The position numbers and the translations under genes are program-made. A stretch of 64,000 nt of DNA, taken from Rossellomorea vietnamensis. Lineage in GTDB: Bacteria > Bacillota > Bacilli > Bacillales > Bacillaceae_B. Within the stretch, counting starts at the first letter, position 1, and every line of letters starts with the position of its first letter. Below are positions 19,568-30,127 of the stretch, in pieces. The notes beneath the pieces were generated by a model. That model was not told the origin of the DNA, made no database searches, and worked only from the letters and a program-made list of their open reading frames with translations. Where the stretch lies: assembly GCF_001305855.1 (NCBI RefSeq), contig NZ_LIXZ01000001.1, forward strand, positions 372,001-436,000. Reading direction: 5' to 3'.

Positions 19568-20637
19568 TATGAACGAACCCCCTCAACAAGTACCGGCTCT
19601 CTGAAATTCGCAGGCATTTGTCTTTGTCTTACTTTCACTGCTTCTGGAGGCTCAACCTGTGGAGCACTCGGATGTAATAACCATGACTTCACGATGTGAG
19701 TGTCTGATACCTGATAATAAGGCGGTTCCTGTTCAAAATCCACTTTTAATGCATATTCACTGCGGAGAGCGAAAGCATCCCCTTTGGGTGGATTCAATAA
19801 ATCCGGCGGGGTACCTGGAATCGCTACAAGCTCCTGCTCACCTTCCGTGTCGGTTGTCGGCATGGAACCGATCAAGCCCCACGTATACGGGTGACGAGGA
19901 TCGTAGAAAATTTCATCGACCGTTCCCGTTTCTACGATCTGACCACCGTACATGACCGCTACACGATCTGCAACGTTCGCTACCACTCCAAGATCATGAG
20001 TGATGAAGATGATGGACGTTTCGATTTTGTTTTGAAGATCTTTCATCAACTCGAGAATCTGCGCTTGAATCGTAACGTCCAATGCCGTTGTCGGTTCATC
20101 GGCAATAAGGATTTTAGGATTACACGCAAGAGCGATGGCGATCACGACACGTTGACGCTGTCCACCCGAAAACTGATGCGGGTATTGCTTGAAGCGGGTT
20201 TCAGGGCTTGGAAGGCCAACGAGCTTCAGTAGTTCAATGGCGCGTTTTTTAGCATCATTTTTGCTCATATTCTGGTGTTTCACCAGTGGTTCCATGATTT
20301 GTTTCCCAATCGTCATCGTTGGGTTTAAAGAAGTCATCGGATCCTGGAAAATCATCGAGATATCTTTCCCACGAATTTTTTGCATCTCTTTTTCAGGAAG
20401 TTTCGCTAAATCTTTTCCTTCAAAAAGGATCTCTCCACCCTTGATGAATCCTGGCGGGTTTGGAATCAATCTCATAAGAGCTTTCGTCGTTACGGATTTA
20501 CCTGAACCCGACTCCCCTACGATTGCTAATGTTTCACCTTTATCTAAATGGAAATCTACACCGCGTACTGCCTGTACTTCCCCTCCATGCGTATTGAAGG
20601 AGACGTGTAGATCTTTCACTTCTAAAATTTTCGACAT
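19567..20637 (-). CDS. oppD: Oligopeptide ABC transporter ATP-binding protein OppD
   Basis: 356 residues from ATG 20637 (an alternative ATG at 20643 lies closer to the GGGAG site). Walker A GESGSGKSVT, MIFQDPMTSLNP, SGGQRQRVVIAIAL and LIADEPTTALD are present, with the family C-terminal extension (HPYTWGLIGSMP, then PPDLLNPPKGDAF). The usual iron-sulfur-like Cys motif near that end (often CP/CxFxxRC) is degenerate here: the stretch reads GDAFALRSEYAL without cysteines. It partners OppF. Confidence 0.96.
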   Translation of the reverse strand: MSKILEVKDLHVSFNTHGGEVQAVRGVDFHLDKGETLAIVGESGSGKSVTTKALMRLIPNPPGFIKGGEILFEGKDLAKLPEKEMQKIRGKDISMIFQDPMTSLNPTMTIGKQIMEPLVKHQNMSKNDAKKRAIELLKLVGLPSPETRFKQYPHQFSGGQRQRVVIAIALACNPKILIADEPTTALDVTIQAQILELMKDLQNKIETSIIFITHDLGVVANVADRVAVMYGGQIVETGTVDEIFYDPRHPYTWGLIGSMPTTDTEGEQELVAIPGTPPDLLNPPKGDAFALRSEYALKVDFEQEPPYYQVSDTHIVKSWLLHPSAPQVEPPEAVKVRQRQMPANFREPVLVEGVRS

Positions 20638-20656
20638 ATTCATAATCTCCCTTCCA

Positions 20657-21691
20657 TTACTTACGCATTTTCGGATCTAGTGCGTCACGCAGTCCATCGG
20701 CCATTAAGTTGAAGCTTAGAATGACTAATGAAATGACAGCTGATGGCACAAGCATCATATGTGGATATGACTGGATAGATCTGTATCCTTCATTAACCAA
20801 TGATCCCAGAGATGCTTTAGGGGGAGCGATCCCTAATCCGATAAAGCTTAAGAATGCTTCTGTGTATATTGCTGCAGGAACCGTGAACATTGTCGTAATG
20901 ATGACTGGCCCCATTACGTTCGGTAGCAGATGTTTAAAGATTAAACGATTACTGCTTGCTCCTAAAGTACGGGAGGCTAGGACGAATTCCTGATTCTTCA
21001 ATTGAAGAACTTGTCCACGGACAATCCTTGACATTCCGACCCAACCGGTTATGACCATTGCCATCGTAATGGAGAAGATACCCGGTTCAAATATCAGGAT
21101 GAAAAGGATGACAACAATCAGATTTGGTATCCCTACCAAAACTTCAACGATACGCTGCATAACGTCATCGACTCTTCCGCCGTAGTAAGCAGAAATCCCA
21201 CCATAGGAAATCCCGATCAGGAAGTCAATGACTGCGGCAAGTATACCAATGTATAAAGAGACGCGGGTTCCGTTCCAAGTACGTGTCCATAAGTCACGTC
21301 CAAGGTCATCTGTACCGAACCAATAATTCTCTTTGATTTGTCTCGATTCATATACGTCAAAACCGTCAGCATCTTTACCGTCAAAGGGCAGCCAACTGAT
21401 TCCTGAAAGCGCTTCAATTTTCGGAGGCAGCTTTGCATGTCGGATATTTTGATCACTGAATTTGTATTCGTTCATTCCAGGACCGAATATGGCAAAGAAT
21501 ATGATGATGACAGTGATAATGATCCCTACAAGTGCACCTTTATTCTTGCGTAAGCGAAGCCATGAATCCTGCCAAAAATTCAAGCTTGGACGTGAAATTT
21601 TTTCTGCCTCGTCTCCACTAGCCTGTTGGGGTTGGAAGAGGTCTGGACTAAGTTGCTCTAGTTGCTCTTGTTTCTTTAGTTTTGCACCCAT
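20657..21691 (-). CDS. oppC: Oligopeptide ABC transporter permease OppC
   Basis: 344 residues: an N-terminal cytoplasmic tail, one membrane helix, an external loop of about 75 residues and the five-helix BPD_transp_1 domain with the EAA-type loop (EFVLASRTLGASSNRLIFKHLLPN). Together with OppB it forms the channel. The ATG overlaps the oppB stop by one base. Confidence 0.96.
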   Translation of the reverse strand: MGAKLKKQEQLEQLSPDLFQPQQASGDEAEKISRPSLNFWQDSWLRLRKNKGALVGIIITVIIIFFAIFGPGMNEYKFSDQNIRHAKLPPKIEALSGISWLPFDGKDADGFDVYESRQIKENYWFGTDDLGRDLWTRTWNGTRVSLYIGILAAVIDFLIGISYGGISAYYGGRVDDVMQRIVEVLVGIPNLIVVILFILIFEPGIFSITMAMVITGWVGMSRIVRGQVLQLKNQEFVLASRTLGASSNRLIFKHLLPNVMGPVIITTMFTVPAAIYTEAFLSFIGLGIAPPKASLGSLVNEGYRSIQSYPHMMLVPSAVISLVILSFNLMADGLRDALDPKMRK

Positions 21692-22620
21692 TATTTCTTC
21701 CCTCCAGCTAAGCGAATACGCGGATCAATGATTCCATAAAGGATATCCACCAAGAAAATGACACCAATAAATAAAGCACTAAAGAATAGGGTAATACCCA
21801 TAATGACCGTGTAATCATTTGTGTTGATTGATAGTACGAATTGTTCCCCTAATCCAGGAACTGCAAAAATCCGTTCTACAACCAGTGAGCCAGTCATAAC
21901 TGCGACTGTCATTGGCCCAAGAATAGTAACAATTGGAATCATGGCGTTTCTAACTCCGTGCTTCACAATGGTACCTGTCTTAGAAATACCTTTGGCAGTT
22001 GCTAGTAAAATATAATCAGAGTTTAGAATCTCTAACATTTCTGTTCTCATAAAACGGGCAATAGTAGCTACAACACCGACAGTAAGTGCTAGTGTAGGAA
22101 GAATGGTATGCTTATATTCGCCCCAAAGTGCAACAGGCAGCCATTCAAGTTTGACCCCGACATAATATTGTAGCAGTGCTGCAAATACAAAGGACGGAAT
22201 TGATATTCCCAATACGGCCATGAATGTAGATCCATAATCCAACCATGTATTGTGTTTAATTGCTGCAATAATACCGACTAACAGTCCTATAAATGTTCCT
22301 AATACCATGGCTTGAAATCCTAAAAGTGAGGAAGGACCAATACGACTGCCAAGAATTTGTGTTACTGGGCGATTATCATATTGGAAGGACAACCCCAAAT
22401 CCCCTTTAGCTAACCCAACCATATAGTTGATATATTGTTCTGGCAGCGGGTCGTTGAGACCGTATTTATCCAGGATGATTTGTTGTTGTTCCGGAGACAG
22501 CCTTTCTGTGTTTTGCAGTGGAGATCCAGGCAGGAGCTTCATCAGAAAGAAAGTGGCGGTTGCAATGATAAGCAAAGTGATGATCATATAGACGATACGT
22601 TGAATTGTATATCTGACCAT
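21691..22620 (-). CDS. oppB: Oligopeptide ABC transporter permease OppB
   Basis: 309 residues with six membrane segments, typical of OppB/DppB. The N-terminal IVYMIITLLIIATATFFLM helix is followed by the loop with GLNDPLPEQY and the EAA-type loop DYILLATAKGISKTGTIVKHGVRN. It is the first permease gene after oppA, separated by a hairpin at 22734-22765. Confidence 0.96.
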   Translation of the reverse strand: MVRYTIQRIVYMIITLLIIATATFFLMKLLPGSPLQNTERLSPEQQQIILDKYGLNDPLPEQYINYMVGLAKGDLGLSFQYDNRPVTQILGSRIGPSSLLGFQAMVLGTFIGLLVGIIAAIKHNTWLDYGSTFMAVLGISIPSFVFAALLQYYVGVKLEWLPVALWGEYKHTILPTLALTVGVVATIARFMRTEMLEILNSDYILLATAKGISKTGTIVKHGVRNAMIPIVTILGPMTVAVMTGSLVVERIFAVPGLGEQFVLSINTNDYTVIMGITLFFSALFIGVIFLVDILYGIIDPRIRLAGGKK

Positions 22621-22730
22621 TCTTTAGCCCCCCTTTTTTTATCTTATTTTTTCTACATTTTTAATTATAGCTATTTTCGACAAATTTTCAATGTATTTTT
22701 ACTTTTTTGATAATTATCGACATTCACTGG

Positions 22731-22768
22731 AAAAGGAGAGCATATGCTCATGCATACGCTCTCCCTTT
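22731..22768 (-). terminator. Hairpin between oppA and oppB, likely partial terminator
   Basis: On the minus strand GGAGAGCGTATGC and GCATATGCTCTCC pair around ATGA, followed by TTTTCC. Such intercistronic hairpins usually keep binding-protein mRNA in excess over permease mRNA. No separate oppB promoter is evident. Confidence 0.75.
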
Positions 22769-22793
22769 AAAGGTGTGTCTACTGAGTTAATAC

Positions 22794-24446
22794 TTACTCA
22801 ATTGAAGCCCATTTGTATGAATTATCTGCACCAAATGAATGACGTAGAACATTCTTAACATACGGACGCTCTAGATAAGAAACGCCTTTTTGGTACATTG
22901 GACTGATCGCTTGATCATCAAATAGGATCTTTTCAGCGTCAACCATTGCCTGCCAACGTGCATCTAAATCATCAAGAAGTTCACCTTTAGCTTGTTCAAT
23001 TTTCTTGTCATATTCAGGATTCGAGTAACCCATTTGGTTATGAGCACCGTCAGTCACGAACATGTCAACGAAAGTCATCGGATCTGGATAGTCAGGACCC
23101 CAACCGGCGAATGAGAAGTCATATTGACCTTTCGTTTCCAACTCAAGCTTTTGCTTGAAAGGTTGAGCTTTGATCTTAACCGTTAATCCTTCAAGGTTTT
23201 GCTCAAGCTGTTCTTTTAAGAACTCACCGATTTTCTTAGAACTATCAGAATCATAGTTTAATAATTCTAATTCAATAGAATCTTTACCTAACTCTTCTTT
23301 CGCCTTAGCCCAGTAATCTGCAGCTTTTTTAGCGTCGAATTTACCGAAGTCACCAACAGCTTCACGGTACTCAGTTCCGTCAGGACCCGTTACGAAATCC
23401 TTTGGTACTAAGTAGTACGCAGGGATCGATCCGTTGTTAAGTAATACATCAACCATACCTTGCTTATCATAAGCAGCATCGATTGCTTTACGAGCATTAA
23501 CGTTTTTCATCACTTCATTACCTTGGTTTAAACGTAAGAAGTATACAGATGTAGCAGCTCTTGTCTTGAAGTTATCATCTGATTTGTACTTATCAACGAA
23601 TTCAGCTGAAAGTCCAGCAATATCCGCTTTGTTTGTTTCATAAAGGTTAACACCAGTAGCAGTATCTTTAACGATGTTGAAATTAACTTCTTTCAACTTA
23701 ACAGTTTCTGCATCCCAGTAATCTTCGTTTTTAGTAAGCTTGAAGCTTTGCTCATGCTTCCACTCAGAAAGAGTGAATGGTCCGTTATAAACAACCGTGT
23801 CAGCTTCAAGACCGAACTTGTCGCCTTGCTCTTCCACGAATTTTTGGTTTTGAGGATAGAATGTTGCGAAAGAAAGTAGAGCCTTGAAATATGGTACAGG
23901 AGTTTCAAGCTGAACTTCTAGTGTTTTGTCATCAGTTGCTTTAACACCTAATTCATCAACTGGTAGGTCACCACTGTTTACTTTAGCAGCGTTTTTGATA
24001 TCGTACATGATGTACGCATACTCTGCACCTGTATCAGGGTTTAAAGCTTTTTTCCAAGCGTAAACGAAGTCGTTAGCCGTAACGGGATCTCCGTTGGACC
24101 ATTTCGCATCACGAATCTTGAACGTGTATGTTTTGCCATCTTCACTTACTTTTGGCTCTTCAGCAGCCATACCAAGAACCGCTTCATCATTTTCACCTAA
24201 ACGATAAAGACCTTCCAATACGTTGTTCATTACGTTGAATGAAACAGAGTCAGTTGCCAGAGTGGAGTCCATTGATGGGATCTCAGACGCCTCCAGCAGG
24301 TTAAGTACTTGTTCTTTCTTTTCGTCAGAACCGCCTGCACCTGATCCTTCTTCGTTGCCTTCAGTCTTCTTGTCGCCGCCACATGCAGCCAAGAAAGTAC
24401 TTAGAGCCAGAAGAAGAACCAGCAAGAATGAAAACTTTTTCTTCAT
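22794..24446 (-). CDS. oppA: Oligopeptide-binding lipoprotein OppA
   Basis: 550 residues. A lipoprotein signal with lipobox LAAC (Cys at about 22) is followed by an Asp/Gly/Lys-rich linker and the SBP_bac_5 domain, with the usual ADIAGL, FAGWGPDYPDP and GVSYLERPYVKN stretches. It captures oligopeptides outside the membrane and delivers them to OppBC; peptide signals for competence/sporulation can also use Opp in Bacillus. The ATG has GGAGG at about 11 bp. The leader contains a CodY-type box (24491-24505). Confidence 0.96.
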   Translation of the reverse strand: MKKKFSFLLVLLLALSTFLAACGGDKKTEGNEEGSGAGGSDEKKEQVLNLLEASEIPSMDSTLATDSVSFNVMNNVLEGLYRLGENDEAVLGMAAEEPKVSEDGKTYTFKIRDAKWSNGDPVTANDFVYAWKKALNPDTGAEYAYIMYDIKNAAKVNSGDLPVDELGVKATDDKTLEVQLETPVPYFKALLSFATFYPQNQKFVEEQGDKFGLEADTVVYNGPFTLSEWKHEQSFKLTKNEDYWDAETVKLKEVNFNIVKDTATGVNLYETNKADIAGLSAEFVDKYKSDDNFKTRAATSVYFLRLNQGNEVMKNVNARKAIDAAYDKQGMVDVLLNNGSIPAYYLVPKDFVTGPDGTEYREAVGDFGKFDAKKAADYWAKAKEELGKDSIELELLNYDSDSSKKIGEFLKEQLEQNLEGLTVKIKAQPFKQKLELETKGQYDFSFAGWGPDYPDPMTFVDMFVTDGAHNQMGYSNPEYDKKIEQAKGELLDDLDARWQAMVDAEKILFDDQAISPMYQKGVSYLERPYVKNVLRHSFGADNSYKWASIE

Positions 24447-24490
24447 CTTGAAATTGACCTCCTCGTAAATCTCATATTTATTTATCTTCT

Positions 24491-24505
24491 AATTTTCAGA
24501 AGATT
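24491..24505 (-). promoter_or_regulatory. CodY-binding box in the oppA leader
   Basis: AATTTTCAGAAGATT matches the CodY consensus AATTTTCWGAAAATT at 14 of 15 bases. It begins about 2 bp after the inferred transcription start, a position where bound CodY would block transcription when branched-chain amino acids and GTP are plentiful. Confidence 0.75.
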
Positions 24506-24513
24506 TGTTACTT

Positions 24514-24541
24514 ATTATACATGATAGAGAAATTATTGCAA
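24514..24541 (-). promoter_or_regulatory. Sigma-A promoter of the opp operon
   Basis: On the minus strand TTGCAA (24536-24541) and TATAAT (24514-24519) are 16 bp apart. The inferred start is near 24507. Confidence 0.65.
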
Positions 24542-24542
24542 T

Positions 24543-24958
24543 ATGAATTTAACAGTTTTTTTGCTAAATTATCAGATTAGTAGGTATATTGTTGCCAAAA
24601 TACCGCTATATCAACGTTTTTTCTAAACATTTTAGAGAGTTTGTCCTATTACAATTGTTACAATCGTAAATTTCGGGAGATGAAACCATTTTACATTATG
24701 TATGTTTCTTCATCTTTTAACATACTGCTTCTATTATAAATATTAAAACAACAGACTAAATATAAATAATAGAATTAACACTTATTTCTCTTTCTACTAT
24801 CATTGGAAATAACATACCTTTCATATATATGCCCTGTATGGATGTTTGTCGTCACCCCTCAAACAACACTGAAAGAAATGAATATATATTAATGAGGATT
24901 GAATTCTTCTTCTGCCTTCATGTATACTTTGGATAAAAACATCATCTTAAGGAGTATT
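24543..24958. other. AT-rich gene-free stretch upstream of opp and the DUF3899 gene
   Basis: About 415 bp with frequent stops in all frames. It presumably carries upstream control sites for both divergent genes; I see no further motif I can defend. Confidence 0.5.
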
Positions 24959-25342
24959 ATGAAACGAATAAATCTGTTCTACCTAGTTACCTTTGTTATT
25001 TTCATCATTGCCGTGGTAGTGGCTTCACTGCAGGAAAAAGACCTGCTTCTTTCTATTATAGATAGTCTATTTGTGATCGGCATTGTATATATCAGTATCG
25101 GCGCTCTCCTCTACATTTTTGGCAAAGGATTTTTTAACGGCATCGTGTATGCTCTTAAAAGATTTCGCAACAGCACGAAACAGGGAAAGTATATTTCTCA
25201 GTTCGATGACCTGGATGAGATGAAAGAAGCCCACGAAGAATATGGAGTACAACGTTCCTACTCCATTACACGATCCTTTTTACTGACAGGGGGAGTGACA
25301 CTTGTCCTTTCCATTATCATGACCTATCTTCTGTACACTTGA
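24959..25342 (+). CDS. DUF3899-like membrane protein
   Basis: 127 residues from ATG 24959, with AAGGAG 4 bp upstream. Three membrane segments are predicted by eye: about 5-22, 31-55 and 108-126. Between the second and third is a cytoplasmic part with many charged residues (FDDLDEMKEAHEEYG). The pattern resembles the DUF3899 family of small Firmicute membrane proteins. No function known. It lies just upstream of the trpS leader with no clear terminator between. Confidence 0.75.
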   Translation: MKRINLFYLVTFVIFIIAVVVASLQEKDLLLSIIDSLFVIGIVYISIGALLYIFGKGFFNGIVYALKRFRNSTKQGKYISQFDDLDEMKEAHEEYGVQRSYSITRSFLLTGGVTLVLSIIMTYLLYT

Positions 25343-25397
25343 ATTTACCTATTTTTTTTCATATAATATCTACATATGAATGAAAGTATAAGCATGG

Positions 25398-26667
<1,270 letters not shown>

Positions 26668-26673
26668 TCAGGA

Positions 26674-26709
26674 CGACCAGAGACTGCTTGCGCGGTTTCT
26701 GGTCTTTTC
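26674..26709 (+). terminator. Terminator after trpS
   Basis: GACCAGAGAC and GGTTTCTGGTC pair around a short loop, followed by TTTTCTTTC. Confidence 0.75.
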
Positions 26710-26732
26710 TTTCGGGTTATTTGACTCACAAA

Positions 26733-26768
26733 CAAAAAAACCTCGAGTCCTTTGAGGACCCAAGGTTT
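26733..26768 (-). terminator. Terminator after yjbA
   Basis: On the minus strand AACCTTGGGTCCTC and GGACTCGAGGTT pair imperfectly around AAA and run into TTTTTTTG. Confidence 0.8.
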
Positions 26769-26778
26769 ACTCTGACTA

Positions 26779-27528
26779 TTAGTTTACCTTTGGACGATTC
26801 TCCACTTCCCACAGTTTCTCGAAAAACGGTTGTCCCTTTATCAGATTCTCACAGAGAGTAAGGTGCTTGTCCGACCAACCGTACTGGGTTTCTTCATATA
26901 GCATTTGCCAAATGTCTTCAAAGTCCATTTCCTGGATGGTGCGGTAGCGCTGTGGTGCCCACTCGGTGTACCAATAGCGGATTTCCGCCGTGTTGTTTGA
27001 ACTGTGCAGTTGATCAAGCGCCATGAATAACAGTTGCTTCAATTGTCTTTCCTTCCTGGTCAGTCCACTCATCATATAAGGATTCGGGGAAAGAATGTGA
27101 TACGCTTCCTCCCTTTTACCATCCGGCTCGATGGAATACTGCATCGTTTCATGACTTTCCACCATTTCATACACCAGTTGTTCCTGTCTTGGTATGAGTC
27201 TGCTTTTTCTGATTGGTACGGTGTACCCGATTGTATCCACTGCCAGTATCCCGGTACCATCTGTCACAATGAAACAATAATCCAATTGGATCCGTTCATG
27301 GTTTTTTCGCAGATACGCTTTCTGATAGACCTGATGGAGCAGTTGTTGAGGTAACTCTGATAGATCATTCTCGATGTAATGAAACAGTGTCGTGTCTACT
27401 TTAATAAGAGGAACCTGATCCAGTAATTCGATAACGTCCTCTTTTCTCCACTCATGAAAATGGCAGACATTGTAGCCATTTTCTTCGCCTTCGAACCAAT
27501 TTACCCATACATCATGAAGATATAACAT
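26779..27528 (-). CDS. yjbA: YjbA family protein (DUF3603)
   Basis: 249 residues, starting at ATG 27528 with GAGGGG upstream. The sequence ([21 protein letters not shown]..., later [30 protein letters not shown] and [11 protein letters not shown]) is that of the conserved Bacillus YjbA family, cytoplasmic and without known domains. Neighbouring trpS matches B. subtilis. Function unknown. Confidence 0.92.
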   Translation of the reverse strand: MLYLHDVWVNWFEGEENGYNVCHFHEWRKEDVIELLDQVPLIKVDTTLFHYIENDLSELPQQLLHQVYQKAYLRKNHERIQLDYCFIVTDGTGILAVDTIGYTVPIRKSRLIPRQEQLVYEMVESHETMQYSIEPDGKREEAYHILSPNPYMMSGLTRKERQLKQLLFMALDQLHSSNNTAEIRYWYTEWAPQRYRTIQEMDFEDIWQMLYEETQYGWSDKHLTLCENLIKGQPFFEKLWEVENRPKVN

Positions 27529-27623
27529 GATTGACCCCTCGCTTTGCTTCAATCTTATTTGTCAATCAGTATAGGCTAATCCGTGTAAATTTATTCCTAT
27601 TATGAGGGGTTTTATGATAGTCA

Positions 27624-27878
27624 TTATATTTTTCTGCGCGGCAAATAGATCGAGAGGGTGATGATGAGGATCCCCAAAAGGAATAAGTAACATTCAACAT
27701 GTGTCGTGACGAAGAATATATAGTCTGTAAACGTCATTCCGGTCGTAAGCAAATTTAAATACATGATTAAACTCACTCCTCCTGAAACAGCCAGTCCAAA
27801 TCCAATAAAGAGCCCAAACAATTGTACCACCATACCTTCCGCCTCTATCCTTGCATTAAGATATTGGAGCCCGTCCAT
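27624..27878 (-). CDS. Small membrane protein of unknown function
   Basis: 84 residues with two strongly hydrophobic helices (about 17-45 and 52-77) and a basic end (PRRKI). The ATG at 27878 lacks a ribosome site. ATG 27833 (69 residues) has GAGG at 8 bp and may be the true start, although the intervening residues look protein-like. It lies between yjaZ and yjbA, where B. subtilis carries the app operon. No family recognised. Confidence 0.65.
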   Translation of the reverse strand: MDGLQYLNARIEAEGMVVQLFGLFIGFGLAVSGGVSLIMYLNLLTTGMTFTDYIFFVTTHVECYLFLLGILIITLSIYLPRRKI

Positions 27879-27962
27879 GCTTACTATATTTTATGAAAGG
27901 AACAGGAAGATATGACGGCACAGGGCAGCCTATTTTCACGAAAATCACACGGGTTCGTCCGC

Positions 27963-28742
27963 TCACCTGATATTCTTTGGCAAAAATACCGATGACGGTT
28001 CTCCTAAGAGGGAAAGGGTTGACGAATCCTGTTTCTTTAAAAAATGTTGCACCAATCGATAGCCCGAGGAGTAGCCGAGCATTTTCGGAAAGGATTTCTG
28101 TCCAAGAAGGAGCTGATCATGAAGGGGACTGCTCCGTTTCACTTCCAAATTGGGTTCGATCCATTTTTCATAGTAGCGGGACAATTCTTGTTCGTCATAC
28201 GCTTTTGTCCAGGGAGCTACATACTTCTCCCCACAGTATTCTTTGACAGCATTTTCTGCCAGTCCTTCAAAGATGATGGAGTCAAGGAGCGTGTAGTGTT
28301 CATCCTTTTTGTTTAACCGCTTCATTCGGACACAGTGATGATATTCATGGACAAATAACGCTTCGTATTCTTTGGGGTCTTCCTGGTCAGTAACGAAAAA
28401 GAAGATTTCATCTTTAAAGCATACCCCCGATTTTTTCATGGATGATTGGAACATCCCCCTTTTTTCCTGTACGGGGAACAGATAAATTGGGACGCTCGGT
28501 CCATTCCACTTTCGCTTATATTTTTTTTCAAAAAGAGCAAATCGTTCCCAAAGTTTCTTTTCTTTCATTTTTTCGTAAATATCTCCGGCGAGACGCGCAG
28601 AACGATACATCCCGTGCTTGATGAGGTATTGATAAAACGATTGCTGATCGTCCTTCCCATTTTTCGTTTTCTTGAGAAGATCCAAGGGCTTATCGATCCA
28701 ATCTTCCAACCAATCATCTGTAGGAACAACTGCCACCTTCAT
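27963..28742 (-). CDS. yjaZ: YjaZ, DUF2268 putative zinc metalloprotease
   Basis: About 259 residues. The C-terminal half carries HEYHHCVRM, an HExxH zinc site, then the downstream conserved block DSIIFEGLAENAVKEYCG with a candidate third ligand glutamate, and GYSSGYRLV. DUF2268 proteins are predicted neutral zinc peptidases; the substrate is unknown. Start taken at ATG 28742 (purine-rich GGAAAGAGGG upstream), with in-frame alternatives at 28754 and 28766. Confidence 0.88.
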   Translation of the reverse strand: MKVAVVPTDDWLEDWIDKPLDLLKKTKNGKDDQQSFYQYLIKHGMYRSARLAGDIYEKMKEKKLWERFALFEKKYKRKWNGPSVPIYLFPVQEKRGMFQSSMKKSGVCFKDEIFFFVTDQEDPKEYEALFVHEYHHCVRMKRLNKKDEHYTLLDSIIFEGLAENAVKEYCGEKYVAPWTKAYDEQELSRYYEKWIEPNLEVKRSSPLHDQLLLGQKSFPKMLGYSSGYRLVQHFLKKQDSSTLSLLGEPSSVFLPKNIR

Positions 28743-28796
28743 CCCTCTTTCCATGCTTTTTAACATGTATATGTAAAAGAGGAAAGATTCACAACA

Positions 28797-28830
28797 AAAA
28801 GAGCCTGCTACATGTAACAGGCTCTTCTTT
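28797..28830 (-). terminator. Terminator after fabF
   Basis: On the minus strand AAGAGCCTGTTACAT and ATGTAGCAGGCTCTT form a tight hairpin, followed by TTTTTG. Confidence 0.9.
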
Positions 28831-28831
28831 G

Positions 28832-30076
28832 TTAACTCTGATATTTTTTGAATACGATGGTGGCATTGTGACCACCGAATCCTAATGAATTACTCATCGC
28901 TACATTTACTTCTTGTTTCCTTGCTTCGTTTGCTACGTAGTCGAGATCACAATCAGGGTCCGGCGTTTCAATATTGATGGTAGGAGGAAGTATACTGTCT
29001 TTCATCGCCAGTACAGTGAAAATCGCTTCCACTCCCCCAGCTGCACCAAGAAGGTGTCCCGTCATTGATTTCGTGGAACTCATGGCTAATTTATACGCAT
29101 GTTCCCCGAACACTTCCTTCACAGCCATCGTTTCGTATTTATCATTATATGGGGTACTTGTTCCGTGGGCATTGATGTAGTCCATCTCTTCGGGAAGGAT
29201 CCCGCCATCATCAAGTGCCATTTTCATCGCTCTTGCGCCGCCTTCTCCAGCCGGTGCCGGGGCAGTGATGTGATAAGCATCTCCGGTACACCCGTATCCG
29301 ACGATTTCTGCATAAATCGTCGCTCCACGTTTTACAGCATGCTCAAGTTCTTCCAGAACTACGATCCCCGCTCCTTCTCCCATTACGAACCCGTCACGGT
29401 TGGAATCAAAAGGTCTTGATGCTTTCTCGGGATCTGGATTGGTGGAAAGTGCTGTGTTTGCACAGAATCCGGCTACGGACATTTTCGTGATGGGCGCTTC
29501 TGCTCCACCGGAAACCATCACATCCGCATCCCCGCGCTGAATGACCTTGAAGGCATCACCGATTGAGTTTGTACCTGTGGCACAAGCCGTTACGGTACAA
29601 GAGTTGAAGCCTTTGGCCCCAAGCATAATGGATACTTGTCCCGCCGCCATATCAGGTATGATCATCGGCACGAAGAATGGGCTCACCCGGCGATATCCAC
29701 GTTTTTGGAATGTTTCGTATTGCTGTTCGAATGTTTCCATTCCTCCGATACCTGAACCGATCCATACGCCGACGCGATGTGCATTTTCGTCTGTGATATC
29801 AAGTTTTGAATCTTTTACAGCCATTAACGATGCAGCAATCGCATAGTGGGTGAAGCGATCCATCTTTCTTGCTTCTTTTCTTTCCACTCCGAACTCTTCG
29901 ATATTGAAGTCTTTAAGTTCTGCCGCTACTTTAGCAGGATACTCATCGGCGTTTAGACGCGTCAAAGGCCCTACCCCCGTCTTTCCGGCCAAAATATTCG
30001 ACCAGGTCGATTCAACATCATTACCTAAAGGCGTGACGCTTCCTAATCCTGTCACTACTACACGCTTCTTATTCAT
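28832..30076 (-). CDS. fabF: 3-oxoacyl-[acyl-carrier-protein] synthase II
   Basis: 414 residues of the thiolase-fold KAS II family. The active-site cysteine is in [11 protein letters not shown], with the histidines in [11 protein letters not shown] and [11 protein letters not shown], so the Cys-His-His triad is complete. It elongates fatty acids with malonyl-ACP. GGAGATGG precedes the ATG. It lies about 50 bp behind fabH and is probably co-transcribed. Confidence 0.98.
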   Translation of the reverse strand: MNKKRVVVTGLGSVTPLGNDVESTWSNILAGKTGVGPLTRLNADEYPAKVAAELKDFNIEEFGVERKEARKMDRFTHYAIAASLMAVKDSKLDITDENAHRVGVWIGSGIGGMETFEQQYETFQKRGYRRVSPFFVPMIIPDMAAGQVSIMLGAKGFNSCTVTACATGTNSIGDAFKVIQRGDADVMVSGGAEAPITKMSVAGFCANTALSTNPDPEKASRPFDSNRDGFVMGEGAGIVVLEELEHAVKRGATIYAEIVGYGCTGDAYHITAPAPAGEGGARAMKMALDDGGILPEEMDYINAHGTSTPYNDKYETMAVKEVFGEHAYKLAMSSTKSMTGHLLGAAGGVEAIFTVLAMKDSILPPTINIETPDPDCDLDYVANEARKQEVNVAMSNSLGFGGHNATIVFKKYQS

Positions 30077-30127
30077 TCTATTCCATCTCCTTTATCTGCA
30101 AGTTGTCAATAAACTTCTGATACTCAA

